Positions 1-9,643 of a stretch of 30,414 nucleotides of DNA are shown here, piece after piece (position 1 is the first letter of the stretch; each line of letters begins with the position of its first letter). The position numbers and the translations under genes are program-made. This stretch comes from Lingula anatina (Eukaryota; Brachiopoda; Lingulata; Lingulida; Lingulidae). The notes beneath the pieces were generated by a model that saw nothing but the letters and a program-made list of their open reading frames with translations, was not told the DNA's origin and did no database searches. The stretch spans positions 1 to 30,414 of the forward strand of contig NW_019773971.1 in assembly GCF_001039355.2 (NCBI RefSeq), read 5' to 3'.

Positions 1-58
1 CTGATGAAAAATGATTTGGAAAAAAATATTCCATATTAAATGTCAAGTCTGTATATAT

Positions 59-705
59 CACATTGGTCAAAAAGGTTGTCCCACCCCAATTTCCATGTAC
101 TTATATTTACATATGATCCCCTCACAGATGTAATTTGTTATAAACGGTGCTTTTTATTCCAGATTCCATGTCTAACGTGATAAATCGTTCAGAAAATACA
201 AAATAGTGGTGAAAATATATACGTTTTATACCATTTAGTCAAATTTATACCAGGTACCCCCTCAAATCCAGTGTTTCACTGTGATTTCCACAGATGTAAA
301 GAAATGTCTATTAAATTGAAAAGGAGCCATCAAATGTCACCAAATTTACACACAAATAACATTAAGGTGTGCTCTTTAAAGGTCTTGTGCCTAATAGTGT
401 GTGTGTCTACCGCGTACTGCAATTATCTCCTGTAGGCGGCGCGACAATCCTTCAACAAGGGTTAAAATTCTGTTTTGTGGGATATTGTCCCACTCATCCT
501 AAAGAGCGTGGCAGAATTGACCTAGATTTTTTGAAAATTGGTTCTCCTCTGCCATGCACATTCCAATTAATGCCGCAGGTGCTCAGTAGGATTAATATCA
601 GGGCTCAAAGACGGTTGAACCAACCTAAGAGCCCCGTGTTTCTGCAACAAATCGGTTGCCAGACGAGAGCATCATCACAGTCATACAATGGATGAAAATA
701 TTTGA
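59..705 (-). mobile_element. Tc1-like DNA transposon relic: one end plus transposase C-terminus
   Basis: Read on the minus strand, about 380-700 encodes a decayed Tc1-family DDE transposase C-terminus. It has an ARLATDLLQKHGAL segment followed by SLSPDINPTEHLRH, the usual SPD-NP-EHLW block with the last catalytic acidic residue, and then a basic tail ending in a QYAVDTH-like segment. At least four in-frame stops break it, so it is dead. The outer end at 59-85 (CACATTGGTCAAAAAGG, then TTGTCCCACC), next to a TATATA tract, looks like a terminal inverted repeat and recurs inverted at 10681-10706. The transposase N-terminus is missing, since sequence beyond about 720 belongs to the duplicated intron of the calcium-binding genes. 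The family call rests on motifs I can see. The exact inner boundary is inferred. Confidence 0.75.
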
Positions 706-789
706 ACGTTATGCTCTGTACCTTAGATCTGTATTTTTATATTAATACATTTTCTTCAGGGGGATCGTCAGAGGGGAATTGTACGGAGG

Positions 790-1260
790 GGGGTTGTCCT
801 GATACCCAAAACACGATTTCTTGGCATGAACTCAAAGTTATAGTGGCACCTACTCGGTAGCACCGCATCAAAGGAACACGAACTTTCATCCGAGCCTCCA
901 GCTGTACACATATCTTTTTCTCGTGATCCCGAACTATTTTCAATGTGGCAGAAGAGATTAGAAACTGCACCTTGTCGAAAGAGTAAGGCTGTTTTACCTC
1001 TTTCTAATCCTTTAACGAAAGACACATGGTTTATGAAGTCTACACCAAGCGCCGGTCAAGTGACAAGAGCTTCATGACAGGATTTGAGGAAGAAAGTGAT
1101 GTTTATTGCCTTGGCCACTTAAACTTTGAGGTATTAGTACAGCTAGGTGGAAAAGTGATGTGGAAAAGGCACAGACGCCCATAGTTTACATTGCAACAAC
1201 TACAGTAGAAATGTTATTGTCTGCAGCATGCATGTACTTCATCATGAGAAAATGAATGAA
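790..1260 (+). pseudogene. Decayed copy A of the intronic Cys-rich ORF repeat
   Basis: This is a diverged copy of the sequence that is open at 8428-8916, in the same orientation and the same place: the 3' part of intron 2, upstream of an EF-hand last exon. Recognisable stretches include TTGGCATGAACTC, CATCAAAGGAACACGAACT, TTTTTCTCGTGATCCCGAAC and GAAGAAAGTGATGTTTATTG. Frameshifts and stops, for example TAG soon after CCTACTCGG, destroy the reading frame, so it is not coding now. Confidence 0.6.
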
Positions 1261-1566
1261 GAATAAATAAAAAGCCACAACAGAAATAAAACCGATTAAT
1301 TTCAAAATATAGTATCAAATACCGCGTATTCAAACGCGTATTATTTCAAACAGAAGTAATTCATTTTTGACAATCCCCGGCACACGCAGAATGTACTGAA
1401 CAGGTAGGGTGGTTCGAGTCGATAATTCAGGCGTTCGAGATCACAAATCTGAGACTCGAGTTCGCAAACGGCTTATTCGTTTTTAAGGTCTGATTCTTTG
1501 CCTTGACGCTGCGTCTTTCCCTTCATTTATAACTTTACAACAGACTAAATGTATTTTTTCAATTAG

Positions 1567-1964
1567 GTGAAAAGACAAATAATGTTATAGAGAAATGTCT
1601 TCATAACTGGGAAGGAGTTGCTGGAAATAAAAACAAAATCACTGAGAAAGAATACCTGCAGAGCATCCATTCCCTCACCATTCAATGCCGCTTTCGACCG
1701 GAGTTGTACCATGGCTTCGTTTCCACGCAATTTGGGATGATGGACATTGATGACAATGGCCTTGTTTCAAAGGATGAACATGCTGCTTTTTTCTACGGCT
1801 TAAGGGTTCCAACGCAATTTTCAAAGGAAATGTTTGATAAAATGGACACAGACAAAAATGGTCTCATCACATTTGAAGAGTTCTCAGAAGGTTTTCTTGA
1901 GTTCTGGCTTACCGAAGATCCAAACAACATATACAACAATTTTTATGGTCCACTTTTTGATTAA
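1567..1964 (+). CDS. Gene A, last exon: SCP-like EF-hand protein (5' exons outside window)
   Basis: This last exon of a sarcoplasmic calcium-binding-protein-like gene is intact. The acceptor is AATTAG at 1561-1566 and the phase-1 exon starts GT GAA AAG, giving 132 codons including the split glycine, then a TAA stop. It shows a degenerate EF2 near NKNKITEKEY and canonical loops DIDDNGLVSKDE (EF3) and DTDKNGLITFEE (EF4). The end is YGPLFD, where the paralogs have GPLVD. It is very similar to the last exons at 9246 and 15758, which fixes the exon start. The leader and EF1 exons are not in the 1566 bases upstream, so they lie left of the window or are lost. AATAAA at 2500-2505 is a possible poly(A) signal. 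The protein would bind Ca2+/Mg2+. Function beyond that is inferred from family. Confidence 0.85.
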
Positions 1965-2720
1965 CCAATGTCATTAAAAAACAATATTGAACGTCAACAC
2001 AGCTGGAACTTATATTTTATTTACAATGCGGTCAGTTGTACCTAATTGTTCTTTCTTGTTTCAGTTGATTTATCTTTAAGAATCATTTGAACCCAAAATA
2101 TATCCATGACGCATGTGTCCATATTCGAACGCTTCCCATGAGCCGTTCAACAAGGCAGTTAAACTTCTAAGTCGAGCGTGTGGACAAGGCATGGCAAATA
2201 GTGAACTGACGCAGAGTAAAAAAAAGTATTTTGCATGCAACTATTTCAACTGTTAGAATGATTAGATGAAATGCAATGTATGATTTATTGTAATTTTGTA
2301 ATTGTCTAAAAGAAACTGCCAAGTCCACAAGTTAATACTACGAGCATATATGTAAATTTTATATATTATACCTGTGTATCATATACATGCTTTAATCTTT
2401 AAACAATTGACCATATGATGCACATTTGTTTAACAAAGTTTATGAAATATACATTCTTATGTTAATTTAAGCACAGTGGCTTGCTCTCATAAAGCAATGA
2501 ATAAAGCGTTTGCGCTATTCTGGTTCGTTTTGTCTCGGGTGCACATAACAATAAATTTGATGCAATAAACACATTTGTTTCTTTTTAATTATCTCTAAAA
2601 TTCCTAAAAGGAAAATGATCAGATATTTAGCCCACAGACACCCCAACACCCCAGCACTAAAAGAATAACTAAAATATTATCTATCAAAGAACACACATAC
2701 CTACATGTAAATCTCACTGT
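1965..2720 (+). repeat. 3' flank of gene A, duplicated after B and C
   Basis: This stretch holds no gene. It aligns over most of its length with 9644-10440 and 16156-16900, for example the TTTAACAAAGTTTATGAAAT, GTGGCTTGCTCTC and AAAGCGTTTGCGC blocks. It is the 3' part of the block that was tandemly duplicated with the A, B and C exons. It carries AATAAA at 2500-2505, conserved at 10227-10232 but mutated after C. Confidence 0.75.
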
Positions 2721-2749
2721 CTGCGTTAGATGAACAGACCGAGGGTGTT

Positions 2750-3066
2750 TTTGACAAATGTCGCCATCTTTGGGCAGTTGTTAGTGGAATCAAAAGCAGA
2801 AACCATGAGAAAGAATACTTGCAGAACAACCACTCAGCCACCATGCCACTCCCAACCAGAGTTGTACAACAGTATTGTTATAGCGAAATTCAAATGGATG
2901 GACACTGACGACAATGGTTTTGTATCCAAAGAAGAGCACACTGCGTATTTCTACGGCCTTAGAGTTCCAACTCAATACTCAGCTCGAAGGCTATATTTGA
3001 TGACATGGACACAGACGGCATCATTTCATTTGAAGAGTTTGCAGAAGGTCATGTCGAATTCTGAAT
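2750..3066 (+). pseudogene. Broken SCP-like last exon (EF3 intact, EF4 damaged)
   Basis: This is a further copy of the EF-hand last exon, visible from GACAAATGTCGCCATC (compare GACAAATGCCTTCATC in gene C) to a stop after GHVEF. It encodes an intact EF3 loop, DTDDNGFVSKEE, followed by HTAYFYGLRVPTQYS. A frameshift before EF3 and another after TQYS break the frame. In the EF4 loop, read as DMDTD-GIISFEEF, two residues of the loop are missing. The usual C-terminus (FWLTEDPNN to GPLVD) is replaced by an early TGA. No acceptor or upstream exons are recognisable. It is best read as a dead duplicate left beside gene A. Confidence 0.8.
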
Positions 3067-3145
3067 CGTGTATAAAGATTCCACTATGCTTTTGTGCTTT
3101 TTCCCATGCGCACGTATTTCCGACCAGTATAAAGTTGTAAAATAA

Positions 3146-3398
3146 ACATGATAACCTTTAGTAAAGAGTGATTAATTTGTGCGTGATTTAAAATTGTTTG
3201 TCACTGAACGTTATAAAAATATATGCAGTACTTTCAACAATAAAAGGAGCATTAAATGAACTATTTTTTTTTATTTGTGGTGCAGCGATTACGTGTACAG
3301 GTATGTCAGAAATATCAAACCCAACACTAAATAGAGGTGTATCAGTTGACAATATAAAATCCCTGTTGCCTATTGGCACTGCCTTAAGTGCTTGGGCA
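3146..3398. other. Stretch present upstream of B but absent at the matching site of C
   Basis: Flanking sequence matches on both sides: TTGTAAAATAAACATG at 3134 aligns with TTGTAGAATAAACATG at 12334, and AGTACAGATATAGTC at about 3399 aligns with TGTACAGATATGGTC. The roughly 250 bases between have no counterpart in the C block. I see no terminal repeats, and the reading frames on both strands do not look like coding sequence, so insertion here versus deletion in C is unresolved. Confidence 0.5.
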
Positions 3399-4931
3399 AG
3401 TACAGATATAGTCTTTTTCGTACATTTTCAGGAAACATTCGCTACGATTACTGAATCACTACAAAACGTATTGGAACACGATGCAAAATACATTATAAAA
3501 ATAATACATGGCCCGGTGTGACGAAACTAAAGGTCCACCCAGAGATTCCACGCTCCACTTAATTTAACAGGTTAGGGTTAGCATAAAGTAAGCAGGTCAA
3601 AATCTACAGGTGCAAATTAATGGGAACCAGACTCCCTATCTTTGGGTATGTCACGTCACATCCAAGGCAGCAACAGTTTCAAAGGCTTGTCGTGGCTATA
3701 TATACCAAGGCCACGTAAACAGACCATTCTAACCCCTCCGTTACGCACTAAATGTTTAACTTACATTTTTACGTGAAGGGTTCCACGTGTTGATCTCACC
3801 CTTATGTAAAATGATGAATGTGACATTAGTGTCTGGTTCACCGAACACCCCTAAAAGTGTAAAGAATTGAAATTCCATCATGCCCATATTGTAGCACCTT
3901 ATTCATGCTGATGATGTCCTATGTCAGGTAATTTTACGATATTGATATATCATTTCGCAAAAAAGTGACTCTCTTAGTCACGTTATTGACGCCCACAGTT
4001 TGTGAAATATTCATTCTGACCTTCAACTTTATTCTCCCGTTTCATTCTATAGTCGTTAATTTAATCTGAAAGAAAAATCAACAGTACTAAAACAAGTGGT
4101 ATTAAACTGTTTTGCAAATATTACACAAAATGTGTGCGCTATATTGACGTAGATTCCTCTTATGCAGACAAAAACAATCCTTAAATGATGGTATATTTTA
4201 AAAACGTTATACATAATGTAGATATAATTAAAAGGTTTACTGCGAAATTGCGTCACAAAACTCGATAAAACTTACTGTAGCATTGACAGATATTCACTGT
4301 TCAAGTTCAGTTCTGTTTTTCACCTTTCATTGCGGTCAAACACAATCACATCGTGTAGGCTAAGAAAAAAAGTGTCATCACCGAATTTCAATAATAATGA
4401 TAATAATAATAATAATAATAATAACATATGCTCATACGAGTTTTATAAAAGTCAAATGAGCCTGGAACTAATATTAAACGCACTTCCATACTTATAGGCT
4501 ATCCATAGATACCTTTCAAGTCGTCTGAATCATTCAAGGTGACATGGGTCGCCGAACATTCACCTCTTATACTGCATTCCCATAGATTTAGATAGATCCA
4601 TCTAGATCGACCTAACTCCCTCGGGGTTCACGCTAAATTGATGTCAGCCGAGCGCGCACGGTAGTTAATTACCCCCTTACAGCTGTTAGTAGGCGGGAAA
4701 GACATTAAAGCCGGCTAATCTAACAGTGATCTAGTGAGACTCCCCACAGGGATAGATCGATCTAAAATCTGTGGAATGGGGTCTTATTCTGTGTACTGTG
4801 ACATAGCACCTTTTGAATATGAAATGATACTTTCGCGCATGTTTGACCTTTAAAAGTACATGTAGTTTGGTTGGTCCTGTTACATTTAAGCAAATAAAAG
4901 TTACCGGAGAGACTAGAGTGTTTGCAAGTTA
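3399..4931 (+). repeat. 5' flank of gene B, duplicated upstream of gene C
   Basis: This block aligns with about 12355-13735. Shared stretches include GTTAGGGTTAGC, the GTCACGTCACATCCAAGG segment, GTTCACCGAACACCCCTAAA and the well-conserved run around TTCAAGTTCAGTTCTG (4290-4365). It holds no gene and is presumably the promoter-proximal region of the duplicated unit. An (AAT)n tract at 4388-4425 and a MITE at about 4572-4783 interrupt it. The TCAAGGTCA site present in C (13473-13481) reads TCAAGGTGA here. Confidence 0.75.
4572..4783. mobile_element. MITE with ~28-bp imperfect terminal inverted repeats
   Basis: The left end CATTCCCATAGATTTAGATA and the reverse complement of the right end, CATTCCACAGATTTTAGATC, match and form terminal inverted repeats. 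The paralogous C block lacks the element: it reads ACCTCTTATTCTTATTG where B has ACCTCTTATACTG, then the element, then TCTTATTCTG. TCTTA on both sides may be the target-site duplication. There is no coding capacity. Superfamily is not assigned. Confidence 0.7.
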
Positions 4932-4934
4932 ATG

Positions 4935-5066
4935 ATGTTGGTCATGTCAAATACTGCATTGCGTAGTTGGGGGTTCGTTTGGGATATCGTATCGAGTAGG
5001 GGATTAGCAACGTTCGTTCGTCCTACCTTGAGATTAAAGAATGTCCTCCAACATAATATTGGATAG
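4935..5066 (+). pseudogene. Gene B leader exon, truncated, splice donor deleted
   Basis: ATG here (another in-frame ATG lies at 4932) opens a frame close to the gene C leader: MLVMSNTALRSWG is identical, then it diverges mildly to NVLQHNIG and a TAG. At about 5051 the exon jumps straight into sequence that in C lies in intron 1 (GGAAAGAATACTTAATATG, C about 14118). A deletion of about 255 bp therefore removed the last third of the leader and the GTAAGT donor. As it stands this exon cannot splice to exon 2 the way C does. A different start or donor would be needed for gene B to be expressed. Confidence 0.75.
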
Positions 5067-5386
5067 GAAAGAATACTTAATATGTATTATAGTTAACAAT
5101 AAGTTGTACCTTTACCCATTATGTATATTGCTTACGAACATAGGCTGCATATGATCTTTAAATCGACTCATCGATAGACAATCAAATTGTACATAGATGT
5201 TCCAAAGCAGTAATAGAAGTATAGAAGCAGTAGTAGTACACGTTGTAGCAGTCACTCATACAAAATAATAATAATAATAATAATAACAATAATAATGATA
5301 ATAATAATAATAATAAGATATGAATCACTGTTACAATAACTGTAAATATAATAAAGAAAATTGAAAAATGGCTAATATCATTTCAG
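5067..5386 (+). other. Remnant of gene B intron 1
   Basis: The stretch aligns with intron 1 of gene C (about 14118-14538) and has no coding content. It contains a TAA/AAT repeat at about 5264-5316, at the same place as the longer array at 14405-14456 in C. It ends in a good polypyrimidine-less acceptor, ATCATTTCAG, identical to C. Confidence 0.6.
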
Positions 5387-8300
5387 CTGCCGGCAGATTT
5401 CCCATGTGTCACTGGGTCTGAACACTGGAAGAGAAAAGTTCGTTGTATGTTTAAACGTTCTGATTCAGACGCTGATGGATACCTAACTAGAGAAGATTAT
5501 AAAGCCATTGGGAAGCGCATTGCAGATTTTAGGAGCCTTGATGGTACGTGTACATTTCATAAATGAAGATGTCATTATTATTATCCATTCGTGGTGATTC
5601 GTTAACAGACAGAGCTATCAGAAAATACAAAATTAAACCGTTTAAGTCAAACACAGAGAGGGCACGGTTTTTTAGTATCTTAAAAGAGCACACCTCGAAA
5701 AAATTCTCTGTACTGACAAAACGTTAGGCGATTGGAGTTGCATTGTGTGTCACTTTATTACTGTATATTTGCCCTAGAAACATTATCATGCCCCATAAAC
5801 AATAATTGTCGTTTGTCTCAAAGGATGAGTGCAGATAACCATTGGCAAAGTGCCCATCGTCAAAATGTTTTAATAATTTCCTATTATAAAATTTATGCAT
5901 ATATTTGTTGTGTGAAAAAAAGTATTTGGTTTGAGGCATCGTAACTTAGTATTTTTAAAGAGTAATATGTGGGGGGGGGGGTAGCCAGATTTACCTGTTG
6001 TATGCAGTCTAATGACTCAGAGCAACTTGTTTCAGCATATATATTACATAAATGGTTTTTTTCTGATGAAACTTGTCTTGTGATGTAAAAAAGAGATATA
6101 TGTTAAATAATAATTGGCACAATTAAATGGGAAAGTAATTATTGTTTTTATTTTTATTTTCAATCCTAGAGAAGAGAGGGAGGGGTGGTGTATCACGGTA
6201 TTTTCTCACAGAAGCCATCACTAATTTCACTTTACTGTATAAAATTCTTGTAACTAGAACAACTTATTTCAGCGTATTTATTAATTTTATATAACTTTTC
6301 TCACAAACCAGCATTTGTTGGTCTAAATAATTGTATTGTTAACCAATACACATTTTGTACAAGGCTCTAAGGAATAGTAAAAAATGTTAAAAGCAAAAGG
6401 CTGTTACAGTAACAACAAAAAAAAATCATGTGTGAAAGCACTCTAAACAGCTATTTGGAATGTTTCCATTAACCATAAAATAACCAAGGTATAAATTGTA
6501 CCAAAATAATGATAAGGTATAAGTAAAACTAAATGAAAATATAGTACACATAATAACAGTTATGGTCAATAATCTGTATGACAATGAAATTAAATCACCT
6601 AAAAAGTACTTCATATACGATTATGTATGTGATAAAGACCTTATATAGAATGCAATGCAGGAGTTATTTTATACACAATATACAAATATGAGAATAAAAA
6701 TGTATTAAGAAACAATAGATAATTAATCAGATGTGCTGTCCGAAACACTTTCTGTCTCGCTAATACTGTCACCACTTGATGTTGGTAAATGTGAGGCATC
6801 CAAACAGCCTTCTCCACAACATAATTTTGATTGTATCCCTGCCTCATGGCAAACCACATATACCACAGAAATGAAGTGATATGTGCACAACTTCCAACTG
6901 TCTTGGAACCAGCTTTACACTGACAGTACCAGCCACTGATGGGTCTAGTTTTGCTATGGGAATCCATAATGTGTACTGGTGGCTAGATGTGTGCCTTAAT
7001 TTTAATAGTTAAAACTATTTTGGCTCTGATTAAATCAGGTGCATCCTTGCATACACTGATTTCAAACTGGCCATCTACAGACGGTAGCAGATGCTCACCA
7101 GTATATTGGCTAGCTTGCTTTATCTGGTAAACTTCTGGTAATTATTATAGGCTAGTGGTCTTTTGTTTGGACTATATACCAAGTCAATAGGTTTTCACTG
7201 ATCTCCTTGACAAATAAAGCCATTCAAAGCATTTTGGTGAAAATAAAGAAAAAGAAAAAACTCTACAAAGCTATTATGAATAGTACTGGTGTGGAAGATT
7301 AGGTAATAAGTAACAAAACTAGGGTGTCACTGTGTGTGATGGAGCCTTTTATTTTACTTTTTATGCAAAATAGACATAAAAGGGGACATTTACACAATAA
7401 TTTTGATTGTACAAAATGTACTTTCATGCCCATTAGAGGGGGTTGGGTCAAGCCACCCTTATGTGTAGAGGTCTATTACAGCATGGGTCTCTATATATGT
7501 AGTAGGAGTCATCACAATGTACATCTGCTATTATGATAATTAATATAACTTTGAATATCTGAAGCACATTTTACGTTTAATCTTTCTTAATCCTGAGAAA
7601 TAAGAATGAAAATAAGATATACTTACTGTATTTGGACTCCATTTCCTGTCCATATTTTTTTCTTTCTTTTTTTTTTTTTTTTTTTTTTTTTGATAGCATA
7701 CATTACATGAAAATTACTTTTCTTTTTTTGGTTGTAATTGAAAATATTTCACTGACTCTAACCCGTATTTTCCTTTTAAAGACCTACATTTTATTTTGGG
7801 TTGTACAAAAGTTTCACTGTATCTGCCTAGCCATCCTATGTAAGCATGTAGCAGCTAACTCATGGCAGGAATAAACTTGGCCGACTGCTAGCATATGGAC
7901 TGAAAATGTCCCTATTTAGTTTGAGTACATATCGAGCCCAACCCTCAGACAAACTGATTTTCACATATGTCTCACCTTATATTCATGTCTTTTCAACCGT
8001 GAATAATTAGCTTGTCTGAGACAGGGGCTCATATAAAAAATGAACATCTTTTATCCTCAAGTCACTGTAAGATTCTTCTTTCAATCAGCACTACATGTAC
8101 AAATAAAGCAATCAAAATATTAATCACAAACAAAAGTAGGCCACTTATTACCCAATTAGAAAATTTCACAGTTGTCACCTTACTATTACTATAGATATGT
8201 AGCATTGTGCTTCAGAACCCCCCTAAAACACACATTTTCATGAATATTTGACAAGGTCATTTTGACCTTAATTTTGTATATTTCAAATTCAATTTTTTTT

Positions 8301-9643
8301 TCTTTAAGTGGATCATAAAAGTGTAAGACCCCAACTTTAATTCGGCATCAATTATTTCCATTCATTCATATTTTTCATGTACAAAGGTGGGTGCTTTTAC
8401 CCTCTTATTAGCACTCATCCTTTGTGAGCACGAACGCCCAAACTATCTCCTCAAACTACCATTTCATGGCACGAACTTAACGTTATAGTGGCAACAAGCA
8501 TTGCATCAAAGGAACACGAACTACTGGGCAAACTTTCATCCGAGTCTCTACACTCTGTACACATATCTTTTTCTCTAGATCCCGAACTATTATTAATATG
8601 GCGAAAGATACTAGAAACTGCACGTTATAGCACTGGAGATACCCAGTCGAAAGAGCGCGGCTTTTTACCTCTTTCTAATTCTTTAACGAAATACACGTGG
8701 TTATTGTCGTCTACAGCAAGGCCTAATAAAATGGCTACAGCTCCATTAACAGAATTTAATGAGGAAAGTGATGTTAGTTGCCGAGATTACTTAAAGTTTG
8801 AACTAGATGAAACATGTGAGTGGTGTGGAAAATACACAGATGCCCATAGTTTACATTGCAACGACTGCAGTGGAGGTTGTTCTGTCTGCAGCATGTATCT
8901 TTTAACTTTGAAATAAATGAAAATTAAATACAAATCTTCAAAAGAAATCAAACGAATGAACTTCTGAAATCAAGTATTAAATACCGCGTATTAATAGAGG
9001 AGTGATGCGTTTTGGACAATCCCCGGCAAATGCGGAATGTAACGAAGCGGGTTAACAGTTTATTGTTTGTAATGCGGTGTTCGGGGCCACCAATTTTACG
9101 TTCGTACCCTGAAATCATTGTTTGAGTCGTTGGATGTTCGAGATCACAAATCTGAGGCTCGAATAATTCGTTTATAAGCCCTGATTCTCTGATTGCAACA
9201 AACTTGTGGTAACGGCTCGAAATGGCATATATTTTTTTCTATTAGGTGAAAAGGCAAAGCATGTTATAGACAAATGCCTTCATAACTGGGTAGGAATTGC
9301 TGGTAACAGAAACAAAATCACCGAAGACGAATACTTGCAGAGCATCCATTCACTCACCATCCAATGCCGCTTTCAACCAGAGTTGTACCATGGCTTCGTT
9401 TCCGCGGACTTTAAGATGATGGACATCGATGACGATGGCCTTGTATCCAAGGATGAGCATGTTGCTTTTTTCTACGGCATGGCGGTACCAATGCAATTTT
9501 CAAATGAAATGTTTGATATAATGGACACAGACAAAAATGGTCTCATCACATTTGAAGATTTCGCAGAAGGTTTTCTTGAGTTCTGGTTTACCGAAGATCC
9601 AAACAACAAATACAACCATTTTTATGGTCCACTTGTTGATTAA
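5387..9643 (+). CDS. Gene B: SCP-like EF-hand protein, exons 2 and 3 (leader broken)
   Basis: Two intact exons are joined by a 3.7-kb intron. Exon 2 spans 5387-5543 (acceptor TTTCAG, donor GATG|GTACGT) and encodes LPADFPCVTGSEHWKRK with EF1 loop DSDADGYLTRED. Exon 3 spans 9246-9643 (acceptor CTATTAG), carries EF3 DIDDDGLVSKDE and EF4 DTDKNGLITFED, and ends YGPLVD. The phase-1 join restores D-G-E-K, as in gene C. No stop occurs in either exon, so the coding part looks preserved or very recently released. The leader exon (4935-5066) has lost its donor, so the full gene is either a pseudogene or uses an unseen first exon. The intron holds a SWIM relic, a Cys-rich ORF and an estrogen-response-element-like palindrome. 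Poly(A) signals are at 9989-9994 and 10227-10232. Confidence 0.7.
6723..7141 (-). pseudogene. SWIM-type zinc finger relic of a transposon-like ORF
   Basis: Read on the minus strand, the segment starts LPEVYQIKQASQYTGEHL, followed by FEISVCKDAPDLIRAKI, then a zinc-finger region GWYCQCKAGSKTVG and SCAHITSFLWYMWFA. The CxC...CxH spacing is that of a SWIM zinc finger of the kind found in repetitive, transposase-associated invertebrate proteins. After a +1 frameshift near 6810 the natural acidic end SSGDSISETESVSDSTSD and a stop at 6723-6725 follow. One TAG interrupts the frame just before PPVHIMDSH, and the N-terminal body is absent. It is dead, and its transposon superfamily is not determined from this piece. 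Confidence 0.7.
8254..8268. promoter_or_regulatory. Perfect inverted AGGTCA repeat, 3-bp spacer (estrogen-response-element-like)
   Basis: AGGTCA, TTT, TGACCT form an exact palindromic nuclear-receptor site, extended by one matching base on each side (AAGGTCATTTTGACCTT, 8253-8269). This is the textbook steroid-receptor IR3 layout. It lies in the B-specific insertion of intron 2, so it is not shared with A or C. The sequence match is certain. Receptor binding is only inferred. Confidence 0.35.
8428..8916 (+). CDS. Open Cys-rich ORF inside intron 2 of gene B (unrecognised)
   Basis: The frame is open for 162 codons, from just after a TGA at 8425-8427 to TAA at 8914-8916. There is no ATG near its start. 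It runs through SWHELNVIVATSIASKEHEL and FSLDPELLLIWRKILETARY to a C-terminal Cys cluster: CEWCGKY, then DAHSLHCNDC, then GGCSVC. The spacing (CxxC, HxxCxxC, CxxC) could bind zinc. Sense-strand copies sit at the same intron position in A (about 790-1260) and C (about 14950-15420), but those are broken by stops and frameshifts. Pairwise differences include single-base indels, which argues against strong selection. It may be an alternative exon, a captured gene fragment or a transposon piece. I do not recognise the family. Confidence 0.35.
   Translation, partial: ARTPKLSPQTTISWHELNVIVATSIASKEHELLGKLSSESLHSVHISFSLDPELLLIWRKILETARYSTGDTQSKERGFLPLSNSLTKYTWLLSSTARPNKMATAPLTEFNEESDVSCRDYLKFELDETCEWCGKYTDAHSLHCNDCSGGCSVCSMYLLTLK

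Larger units (their letters stand above)
5825..8415. other. 2.6-kb insertion in intron 2 of gene B
   Basis: Intron 2 of B and C align from the donor to about 5824 (C about 14945) and again from about 8416 (C about 14950). The 2.6 kb between is unique to B. It contains the SWIM-domain relic (6723-7141, minus strand), a G11 run at 5971-5981, a T25 run at 7667-7691 and the AGGTCA palindrome at 8254-8268. I see no convincing terminal repeats, so whether it came in as one element or several is open. Confidence 0.55.

Noticed and set aside
369-695. 108-codon + strand frame
   Set aside because: It is antisense to the decayed Tc1-like transposase, whose motifs are clear on the minus strand.
7632-7874. 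80-codon frame with a Phe run
   Set aside because: The run is a translated poly(T), and the rest has no protein-like features.
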